A stretch of 5,517 nucleotides of DNA, taken from the NCBI GenBank assembly GCA_023300205.1, contig JALZVD010000196.1:1-5517 (forward strand). Reading direction: 5' to 3'. The stretch is from Akkermansiaceae bacterium. Lineage in GTDB: Bacteria; Verrucomicrobiota; Verrucomicrobiia; Verrucomicrobiales; Akkermansiaceae. The translations under genes and the position numbers were made by a program. Position 1 is the stretch's first letter, and each line of letters begins with the position of its first letter. The notes under the pieces were generated by a model. It was not told where the DNA came from. It made no database searches and saw only the letters and a list, made by a program, of their open reading frames with translations. Below are positions 1-5,313 of this stretch, in pieces.

Positions 1-1
1 C

Positions 2-112
2 GATGGCACCCCGCTCATCATCCACAACATCGGTGGCGGAGCCCGTGAGAATGACGATCTCTTCACCTATCCCATCACCGGTCACTACCGGTGGTTTAAG
101 GCAGCAAAATGA
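2..112 (+). CDS. C-terminal end of a DUF1287 domain protein (partial, 5' end outside window)
   Basis: The frame is open from base 2 and gives 36 residues before TGA at 110-112. It reads DGTPLIIHNIGGGARENDD, then LFTYPITGHYRWFKAAK. The HNIG-G-G...E-D-LF...ITGHYR pattern is how DUF1287 proteins (E. coli YijF type) end. These are small, usually exported proteins of about 200 residues with no established reaction. Only the tail is visible, so the signal peptide and N-terminal half cannot be checked. The following SRAP ORF starts 5 bases after this stop, suggesting one transcript. The match is from memory of the family pattern over a short stretch. The visible part is intact, but it cannot show whether the whole gene is. 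Confidence 0.7.
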   Translation, partial: DGTPLIIHNIGGGARENDDLFTYPITGHYRWFKAAK

Positions 113-116
113 AGTG

Positions 117-685
117 ATGTGCAACGCCTTCGACAGCGCTAAAAACCGGATCAGATCCGACTCGAGCCCCCTCGAAACCAAGCTAGTCCGCCGCACTGAT
201 CGCTCCCCCATCCTCTTTCTTTCCCGTGAATGGCCCACCATGCGCTGGGGCTTCCAGCGAGAGAACCTCGGCGTAAGCCAACAACACCCTCTCGACAACT
301 CGATGTGGCGGGAAGCGAGTCGAAAAAGACGCTGCCTCATTCCAATGGCCTCATTCCAATAGCCTCCTACTACGAATGGAACGGGCCCAAGGGAGTTAAG
401 CAAACACACCTCTTTCGCAGCCCCACAAATGAATGGCTCTGGGTCGCCGGCATTTGGGAAGACTTCGCAGAACTAGGCCCCTGTTTCTCTATGCTCACCA
501 CGGAGCCCCCCTTGCCTCCGCCATTCACCAATGCATGCCGGCCCTTCTGACCATTTCAGCAAAAAGAATATCTAGCCATCGGATTGAAAAAATTTGCACC
601 TGCTCCCGAGCTTCTCGATTCTGAAAAAACAGCCAATTCTTCCCGCCGTAATACCCCCTCCTACATTCAAGACGAACTCTTTTAA
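117..685 (+). pseudogene. SRAP (SOS response-associated peptidase, YedK/HMCES family) gene, broken by several frameshifts
   Basis: SRAP proteins crosslink through Cys2 to abasic sites in single-stranded DNA and shield them. The ATG at 117 is chosen because it gives Met-Cys-Asn, placing the catalytic Cys at position 2. MRWGFQRE and MWREASRKRRCLIPMAS follow in frame 3 up to a TAG at 360-362. Frame 2 then gives SYYEWNGPKG (the active-site Glu), WLWVAGIWED and CFSMLTTEPP. Frame 1 gives LASAIHQCMPALLT (the conserved His). Frame 2 closes with QQKEYLAIGLKKFAPAPELL and a TAA at 683-685. The order and spacing are those of one SRAP domain spread over three frames. Joining the pieces gives about 185 residues against a usual 200-230. 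The missing part includes the N-[TA]-R-x-E stretch after residue 52, where NNT survives only in another frame (280-288). The product cannot be functional as it stands unless the lesions are sequencing errors. Confidence 0.85.
335..362 (+). repeat. 14-bp tandem duplication that frameshifts the SRAP gene
   Basis: CCTCATTCCAATGG (335-348) is followed directly by CCTCATTCCAATAG (349-362), with one mismatch. Removing one copy joins RRCLIPMA to SYYEW in a single frame, which is the expected SRAP sequence. The duplication is therefore a lesion, not a natural repeat. It adds 14 bases (not a multiple of 3) and creates the TAG at 360-362. Confidence 0.9.
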
Positions 686-694
686 CATCGGCGC

Positions 695-727
695 AAAAAA
701 AACGCGCTTCGGCAACGGAGGGCGTTT
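695..727 (-). terminator. Rho-independent terminator for the minus-strand PEP-CTERM-like gene
   Basis: AAACGC (700-705) pairs with GCGTTT (722-727). After a G-G mismatch, CTTCG (707-711) pairs with CGGAG (716-720) through one T-G pair, around the loop GCAA (712-715). On the plus strand the stem is preceded by eight A (695-702), so on the minus strand it is followed by a run of eight T, the first three of which also pair in the stem base. That is the classic intrinsic terminator layout, about 30 bases past the stop of the gene at 758. On the plus strand only three T follow the stem, so it would stop transcripts from the SRAP side less well. Confidence 0.85.
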
Positions 728-757
728 GAGAATTCTATCGCTGCGTAGCAGCCAAAA

Positions 758-1184
758 CTAGTGGTGGCGGCCAAGCAGCCCAAGACCGAACAAGCCTAAA
801 AGCGTTGAAGTAAGCTCGGGAACGGCGGTAAGCGGAGTTGCAAAGTCGATCGCTGAGCGAAGTGAAGCGAGACCGGCAAGTGACATATTTACGAGATCGT
901 GAGCTCCGTTTTTCCCAGCGTTCGGATCATTGTCGATATGAAAAAGGAGACGATTTCTGCCGAAGGTCGTCGCTCTGATTTCGGTCGTTATTGCGTAGGG
1001 CAGCACCCGAGACCCAATAGGCTACTAAAATGTCTCTGCCCATACTAGCGAGGGGCTAACAGCCTCCGTGACTGTCGACCAGAAGACCGTTAGCTCCGGG
1101 GGCAAGATCAGACAGCATCACAACCAGACCCGATGAGGATGCGGTGCTCAGAAAAAGTGCCAAGAGCGAAGCGAAAAGCTTCAT
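758..1184 (-). pseudogene. Small secreted protein with a degenerate PEP-CTERM-like tail, broken by a frameshift and stops
   Basis: The minus-strand ATG at 1184 starts MKLFASLLALFLSTASSSG, a clear Sec signal peptide: Lys2, hydrophobic core, small residues before cleavage. The frame ends after about 42 residues at TAG (1058-1056). A second frame holds STVTEAVSPSLVWAETF, two adjacent stops near 1025-1030, and then an open stretch to 758. That stretch ends in AVPELTSTLLGLFGLGLLGRHH. This resembles a PEP-CTERM signal: a VPEP-like start (here VPEL), one transmembrane helix, then a basic end. Such tails direct proteins to exosortase in bacteria that make exopolysaccharide. Switching frames near 1065 gives GLLVD followed by STVTEAVSP, which reads like one former protein of about 140 residues. 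The function of the mature part is not recognisable. An alternative is a live short gene starting at GTG 1006, but that would lack a signal peptide. A strong terminator follows. Confidence 0.6.
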
Positions 1185-1473
1185 GAGGAAAATCGCGAAT
1201 TCACCCACATCCGCTCGCCGTTTCCTGTTCCACTTAACAAAATTTCTTCTGTTGTGTGTAAGTTGCTCGGTGGGGAACCGCCCATACGAGTCGAGCATGT
1301 CCACACACCGTTCATAACCGAATAAGAGATTGACACGCCCTTACATCCAGACCATTGAACAGGGAATATCGTTTATTTGGCTTTGATCACTCAACAAATC
1401 AATTCAGGGAAATACTTCGGAGGAATCTGCGGCAACAATCCTCAAGGTAGAACTCTTTCTAAAAATTACACCT

Positions 1474-1493
1474 CTCCTGAACAAATTTAGGAG
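1474..1493 (+). other. Stem-loop in the operon leader
   Basis: CTCCTGAA (1474-1481) pairs with TTTAGGAG (1486-1493), giving eight pairs including one G-U, around the loop CAAA. No T-run follows on the plus strand, so it is not a standard terminator in that direction. On the minus strand it is followed by AGGTGTAATTTTTAG, a weak T-run, so a minor terminator role cannot be excluded. The role is unknown. Confidence 0.45.
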
Positions 1494-1636
1494 TCATTAG
1501 AGAGTGGAGGGATCGTCACCTTCGGGCCAATTCCCCTTTCTCCCCCCTCTGATCCGGTTCAAATGCGCCTTCAAGGCCTTCCCGGCAAAAGTAAGTTCCT
1601 AGCGGTTTAAGAAGATCTCACCCATTCTCCAGTTCC

Positions 1637-1663
1637 CTCTCGTAGCGACCTATGCTTCGAGAG
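1637..1663 (+). promoter_or_regulatory. Stem-loop 33 bases before the first gene of the operon
   Basis: CTCTCG (1637-1642) pairs perfectly with CGAGAG (1658-1663). After a T-T mismatch, AGC (1644-1646) pairs with GCT (1654-1656), closing a 7-base loop. It sits just upstream of the ATG at 1696, with an AT-rich stretch between. There is no Shine-Dalgarno at normal distance: the nearest GGAGA (1666-1670) is about 25 bases away and directly abuts the stem. It could be a 5'-UTR structure or an operator dyad. The sequence alone does not decide. Confidence 0.45.
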
Positions 1664-1695
1664 TCGGAGAACTCAATTTATCACACATCTTATAT

Positions 1696-2904
1696 ATGGC
1701 AGAAGTCGATCAGTCTCTATTAGCAAAAGTTCTCGGAAGAAAGCAGTCGTTCCTGGCTGCGGACCTAGAAGATGCACACTCCATCATTCAGGATTCCGTT
1801 AAAGGAAGTCGGGTAATGGTTATCGGTGCTGCCGGGTCCATTGGTTGCTCTTTCGTGAAGGAGCTTGTGCAGTTCCAGATGGCCGCTCTTCACCTGGTTG
1901 ATATCAGCGAGAACAATTTGGCGGAAGTTGTGCGAGATCTTCGCTCGACTGGTTCGACTCTTCCCGATGATTTTAAGACCTTCTCGATCGACTTCGGAGG
2001 ACCAGAGATGGAAGCGCTCATAAGGAGTGAGACCTACGACTACGTCCTCAATTTCTCGGCTCTTAAGCACGTTCGGTCCGAGCGAGATCACTTCACTTTG
2101 ATGCGGCTGCTGGATGTCAATGTTCTCTCCAATGCACGCATGCTCGATTGGCTCTCAGGCGCCAAGACTCCCCGGAAAGTGTTTGCTGTATCGTCTGACA
2201 AGGCGGTGCGTCCGGCGAATATCATGGGTGCATCAAAAGCCATGATGGAGCGGGTATTTATTTCCCGAGCGGATGAGATTCCCTTTGGAAGCGCCCGCTT
2301 TGCCAATGTCGCATTTTCGGATGGCAGTCTGCTTCACAGCTTCGTCCAGCGAATGCAAAAGGGACAGCCGTTTAGCGCGCCGTCAGACGTGCGGCGTTAC
2401 TTCATTTCGCATCAAGAGGCTGGTCAGCTTTGCATCCTCGGGTGCTTCGCCGGTCGAAATAAGGAGATCGTCTATCCTGACTTCCGCCCGGACGAAGACA
2501 TGATGACCTTTTCCGAAATTGCCGTCGAATTCCTTAGGCACCATGGCTACGAGCCGGCGCTGTGCGAGACGGAGGATGAAGCACGTGCCAAGGCGGCTTT
2601 GCTGACTCCCGATAGTAAGGAGTGGCCCTGTCTCTTTTCGGGATCTGATACCAGTGGGGAGAAAATGTATGAAGAGTTTGTGGATCCGGCAGAGTCGACG
2701 ACGACCGAGCGCTTCAAGCATTGCGGTGTGATCACTGACCCTGTTTTTCACGGGCGTGAGCGTTTGGATGAAGCCGTCAATCAGCTAAAAGACTTACGGA
2801 CTGCCGGAACGTGGACTTTGGACAACTTGATTGATGCTGTCTCCCACGCTGTGCCCGAGCTGGCGCATGCGCGGGCGTCAAAAAATCTCGACCAAAAAAT
2901 GTAA
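1696..2904 (+). CDS. Polysaccharide biosynthesis SDR, UDP-GlcNAc 4,6-dehydratase-like (CapD/WbpM/FlaA1 family)
   Basis: A 402-residue soluble protein. After a short N-terminal extension, the Rossmann motif GAAGSIG lies at residues 44-50 and an acidic strand end (LVDIS) at 67-71. NFSALKHVRSERD (119-131) follows, typical of the Polysacc_synt_2 family. SSDKAVRPANIMGASK (166-181) is the active-site segment: Asp168 and Lys169, with Met177 where classical SDRs carry Tyr, as in WbpM/PglF-type dehydratases. RFANVAFSDGS and RRYFIS continue the family pattern, and GEKMYEEF (321-328) matches the usual PGEKLxEE. Members use bound NAD(P) to dehydrate UDP-GlcNAc to a UDP-4-keto-6-deoxy-hexosamine, the entry to many rare sugars. 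There are no membrane segments, so this is the short cytosolic form and not the membrane-anchored WbpM. The N-terminal 40 residues and the tail after about 355 are less familiar. It is the first gene of the operon, with no clear Shine-Dalgarno. The exact sugar substrate is inferred. Confidence 0.85.
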   Translation: MAEVDQSLLAKVLGRKQSFLAADLEDAHSIIQDSVKGSRVMVIGAAGSIGCSFVKELVQFQMAALHLVDISENNLAEVVRDLRSTGSTLPDDFKTFSIDFGGPEMEALIRSETYDYVLNFSALKHVRSERDHFTLMRLLDVNVLSNARMLDWLSGAKTPRKVFAVSSDKAVRPANIMGASKAMMERVFISRADEIPFGSARFANVAFSDGSLLHSFVQRMQKGQPFSAPSDVRRYFISHQEAGQLCILGCFAGRNKEIVYPDFRPDEDMMTFSEIAVEFLRHHGYEPALCETEDEARAKAALLTPDSKEWPCLFSGSDTSGEKMYEEFVDPAESTTTERFKHCGVITDPVFHGRERLDEAVNQLKDLRTAGTWTLDNLIDAVSHAVPELAHARASKNLDQKM

Positions 2905-2909
2905 GGTTT

Positions 2910-3812
2910 ATGCCATCTGACTCCATCCTTATTCTAGGCTCAAACAGCTACCTGGCACGTCAGACTTTTTCGGAGTTACTGAAAAGCGATCGCCGCGTTT
3001 CAACCGTGTCGCGTCAGCCTCAACCAGAATCTGATTTTCACACAGTTGGGGATTGCTTCGATGAGGCTTTTCTTGCCGATGTGGTTTCACGGGTAAATCC
3101 TGCGACTATTATCTCTTTCATTGGTGGACCAACCTGTCCTGGAAATTATGCGGATTTAGTGACACTTAACTGCGGTGTGCTTCAGCAATTGTGTCGCGTG
3201 GCTTTGGAGGGTGTGAAAGTCATCTCGATTGGTTCGGCCGCCGAGTATGGCGCTGCTACAGAAGAGTTTCTCACAGAATATCAGGAGGTGAAACCCGCCT
3301 CTGACTATGGGCACGCCAAGTTGGCCCAATCGGCTTTTGCTACTGGGGTGACACACCTCACAGGAGCTCATCTCATTATCGTACGTCTCTTCAATCTCAT
3401 TGGGTCCAATACTCCTTCAACGCTTATTTCTGAGAAAATCCGCCAGCGTGTTGTCGATCTGGAGACGAGCGAAGATCTGATTCTGGACGATCCTGATATG
3501 ACCCGTGACTTCATCGACGTTGCCGATGTTGCCTCCGGGTTAGTCGCTCTCGTTGAATCCGATTGCAAAGCGGGTATTTATAATTTGTGCTCTGGCCGGG
3601 CCACTTCTCTGGCCGAGCTCGCGGCAGCCTTTATGACTTCTCACGAGAAGAAAGGGTTTCTTAAGAAGGCCGAAAAACCGGAGTTTCGATCACCTGTGCG
3701 ACGAGCTGTGGGCTCGACAAATAAATTCCTCGCTGCCACCAAATGGTCTGCGAGCCGCACACTTCAACAGTCAGCTAATGATCAAGCGGCCGTAACCACC
3801 CCCTTACTATGA
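2910..3812 (+). CDS. NAD-dependent epimerase/dehydratase family protein (extended SDR), probable nucleotide-sugar 4-ketoreductase or epimerase
   Basis: A 300-residue extended SDR. It starts 5 bases after the dehydratase stop, with only a weak AAGG just before the ATG. Visible motifs are SIGSAAEYG (106-114) with the active-site Ser region, YGHAKL (133-138) giving the YxxxK pair Tyr133/Lys137, LFNLIG (160-165), RDFIDVADVA (199-208) and GIYNLCSG (222-229). These are standard for the Epimerase (PF01370) family. The nucleotide-binding loop is unusual: LILGSNSYLA has Ser and Ala where the second and third Gly of GxxGxxG belong. Lying directly after a 4,6-dehydratase, it most likely acts on the 4-keto-6-deoxy intermediate, as reductases of the WbpV/WbpK/FnlB type do in other O-antigen clusters. 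The last 15 residues have no family resemblance. Its stop overlaps the next ATG (ATGA). Confidence 0.8.
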   Translation: MPSDSILILGSNSYLARQTFSELLKSDRRVSTVSRQPQPESDFHTVGDCFDEAFLADVVSRVNPATIISFIGGPTCPGNYADLVTLNCGVLQQLCRVALEGVKVISIGSAAEYGAATEEFLTEYQEVKPASDYGHAKLAQSAFATGVTHLTGAHLIIVRLFNLIGSNTPSTLISEKIRQRVVDLETSEDLILDDPDMTRDFIDVADVASGLVALVESDCKAGIYNLCSGRATSLAELAAAFMTSHEKKGFLKKAEKPEFRSPVRRAVGSTNKFLAATKWSASRTLQQSANDQAAVTTPLL

Positions 3813-4063
3813 CCACCCTCGATCAGGAAAAAATCTCGGCGTGCTCGATCGACAAAATAAAACGCCCAGTGAAGACAACTGTTGGCGAACACCTTAGGTC
3901 TGGCATCACATTGATCTCGGGAGATAAAGGTCAGTTTTTCAAGCGGGTTGAGCGCGTTGGTGGTTTTCCCGTGTCAGAGGGGAATTGGTATGACATCGGT
4001 CAATGGGACGAACACAAGCGCACCCTAGACTTTCTAAACGTGACTGAAGGAAGGTTATGCTAG
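3809..4063 (+). pseudogene. C-terminal remnant of a sugar-1-phosphate nucleotidyltransferase
   Basis: An 84-codon ORF overlapping the previous stop as ATGA and the next gene by 7 bases. Its C-terminal half reads GGFPVSEGNWYDIGQWDEH and then KRTLDFL. This resembles the end of NTP_transferase proteins (pattern FPxxExxWxDIGxxxEYxxA). Weaker matches precede it: SIDKIKRP could be the ..I-EKP strand and GITLIS the AGIYLIS strand. The roughly 150-residue N-terminal part, with the nucleotide-binding GGxGTRL loop and metal-binding Asp, is absent. Spacing between GITLIS and GGFPV is also shorter than normal. It cannot catalyse nucleotidyl transfer, so I call it a deletion remnant. An intact ancestor would have activated a sugar-1-phosphate for this pathway. 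An alternative is a short coding spacer kept for translational coupling. The family match is by pattern recall. Confidence 0.55.
4046..4054 (+). promoter_or_regulatory. Ribosome binding site of the GT4 gene
   Basis: GAAGGAAGG ends two bases before the ATG at 4057. The inner AGGA (4048-4051) has 5 bases of spacing. It is the only clear Shine-Dalgarno in the operon and lies inside the end of the preceding ORF. It supports 4057 as the true start. Confidence 0.65.
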
Positions 4064-5178
4064 CCACAAAAAAAATACTCCTAGTGTCCCCCAAACCACC
4101 GCCGTGGCATGGTGGCGCGGTGGCTGCACAAATGATGCTGGATAGCCCCGAGGTAAAGGAACAGCACGATATCCTGCACCTTGATGCAAAGTTCGCAGAT
4201 TCGGTTTCCGAATTGAGTGGTCTTTCATTGAAGAAGATCAAACGGCTTGGTTGCTATCTCTGGAAGATGGCATCCTATCGCTTTAGTAAGCCGATTGGGA
4301 CCGTGGTATTGACCCCCACGTTTTACTTTGGCTCTTTTATGAAGGACTCCCTTTTTCTCTGGCTAGCATGGGCGTTGGGAATTCAAAATCGCGTTGCTTG
4401 GTTCCACATGAGCTTCGTCACTATTCAGTATGAGAATCGAGGCGCTTTGGCTCAATGGTACATCAGGAAGACCTTATTACGTTGTAACCATTTTATCATC
4501 CAATCGGAGGCCTTGCTGGAATACTTCCCATCATTCATTGACCGGAAGCGCTGCCAACTCATTCCCAATGGAGTCGATGGGCCGGAGGAGCTGCAAAGAG
4601 AGTCCAAACAGGAAGATCATGTAAGAGTCCTCTATATCTCTAATATGGATGAAGCCAAAGGCTGGCGGGTCCTGTTTGCAGCAGCAGGGAAACTCATCCA
4701 GAAATATCCTGACAAGGAAATATCAGTTCATTTCTTCGGAGGCGCCACGAAAGCGTGGCCAGAGGAAGAAATCAGGGGCATTTTTGCCGCCGGTGAATCA
4801 CCCGGGAAAATCACGTATGGCGGATTTGTGAGCCCTGAGGAGAAAGCGCTTGCCTTAACCAACGCTGACATTTTTGTCCTGCCATCTTTCAATGAGGCTT
4901 TGCCGCTCACTGTGCTGGAGGCAATGGCGTATGGGGTTCCCGTGATTGCCAGTGATGTGGGCGCTGTGAAAGATGCGCTGATCGAAAACGAAGGTGGGCT
5001 TTTAGTACTGCCGAATAACGAAGACGCGCTTTACGAGGCCCTCTCAAATTTAGTGGGAAATCGAGATTCCCGCGTTGCGATGAGTGAATTTAATAGAGCT
5101 AGGTTCCTTACTGAATACACCCGATCAGCATACGGACACAGATGGAGCCACGCTCTGAAGCTGATTAATACACCCTGA
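4057..5178 (+). CDS. Glycosyltransferase family 4 (GT-B fold) protein
   Basis: A 373-residue GT-B transferase of normal length. The N-terminal domain starts KKILLVSPKPPPWHGGAV (5-22), the usual strand plus Gly-rich acceptor loop. LIPNGVD (168-174) marks the linker to the donor domain. That domain shows VLYISNMDEAKGW (191-203), ITYGGFVSPEEK (252-263) and ADIFVLPSFNEALPLTVLEAMAYGVPVIAS (270-299). The last contains the EX7E pair Glu280 and Glu288 that binds the nucleotide sugar in retaining GT4 enzymes. There is no signal peptide. A hydrophobic, basic patch around 84-145 may touch the inner membrane. It probably adds one sugar to a lipid-linked glycan on the cytosolic face, perhaps the sugar made by the two upstream SDRs. 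Donor and acceptor cannot be told from sequence. It overlaps the preceding ORF by 7 bases, so coupling is likely. The gene appears intact. Confidence 0.92.
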   Translation: MLATKKILLVSPKPPPWHGGAVAAQMMLDSPEVKEQHDILHLDAKFADSVSELSGLSLKKIKRLGCYLWKMASYRFSKPIGTVVLTPTFYFGSFMKDSLFLWLAWALGIQNRVAWFHMSFVTIQYENRGALAQWYIRKTLLRCNHFIIQSEALLEYFPSFIDRKRCQLIPNGVDGPEELQRESKQEDHVRVLYISNMDEAKGWRVLFAAAGKLIQKYPDKEISVHFFGGATKAWPEEEIRGIFAAGESPGKITYGGFVSPEEKALALTNADIFVLPSFNEALPLTVLEAMAYGVPVIASDVGAVKDALIENEGGLLVLPNNEDALYEALSNLVGNRDSRVAMSEFNRARFLTEYTRSAYGHRWSHALKLINTP

Positions 5179-5186
5179 TATCAAAA

Positions 5187-5313
5187 ATGCCCGATTAATT
5201 CTACCGTGACGACCTGTCTCGCTGCCGTCGGCTATTTATTTTTCATCCACGGCTATTCGACAGGCTACATGTTCAACAAATCCGCACTCTGGACCGGAAG
5301 CGGCTACGTGCAC
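5187..5313 (+). pseudogene. Possible 5' end of a small membrane protein gene cut by the IS element
   Basis: The frame from GTG 5206 reads VTTCLAAVGYLFFIHGYSTG and then YMFNKSALWTGSGYVH. It runs open up to the TGA at 5314-5316, which is formed by the first bases of the IS. The first half is hydrophobic enough for one transmembrane segment. No Shine-Dalgarno precedes GTG 5206. An ATG at 5187 after an A-run would join this frame if one C of CCC (5190-5192) were removed, giving MPINSTV, so a frameshift near the start is possible. I do not recognise the family. Position after the GT4 gene suggests another cell-envelope polysaccharide gene. The alternative is that this is simply non-coding. Confidence 0.35.

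Larger units (their letters stand above)
1305..1695. other. Gene-free interval (leader of the polysaccharide operon)
   Basis: I see no coding region here: the open stretches in any frame are about 30-45 codons, without plausible starts or recognisable residues. It lies between a leftward gene and a rightward operon, so promoters for both should be inside it. The only -35-like box I noticed is TTGACA at 1330-1335, but nothing resembling TATAAT lies 16-18 bases downstream. Two stem-loops, at 1474-1493 and 1637-1663, are the visible structure. No tRNA, CRISPR or long repeat is apparent. Confidence 0.6.

Noticed and set aside
3..116. Open frame upstream of the SRAP Met-Cys start
   Set aside because: It runs over the DUF1287 tail in another frame and shows no SRAP residues. 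Catalytic Cys must follow the initiator Met, which fixes the start at 117.
841..880. Repetitive-looking GAGCGAAGTGAAGCGAGA as a repeat element
   Set aside because: It is a single short imperfect repeat inside the reading frame of the PEP-CTERM-like gene, with no second copy in the window.
1330..1360. TTGACA at 1330 as a sigma-70 promoter
   Set aside because: No acceptable -10 hexamer lies 16-18 bases downstream, and the next bases are C-rich.
1378..1490. Open stretches of 30-40 codons in the gene-free interval
   Set aside because: Two frames are open at once, without start codons, ribosome sites or recognisable residues.
1551..1575. GGTTCAAATGCGCC resembling a tRNA T-arm
   Set aside because: The flanking bases do not form the T-stem, and no acceptor or anticodon arm can be drawn around it.
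2383..2751. Minus-strand open frame of about 120 codons opposite the dehydratase
   Set aside because: It lies fully antisense to a well-supported SDR, has no recognisable residues, and is best explained as a codon-bias shadow.
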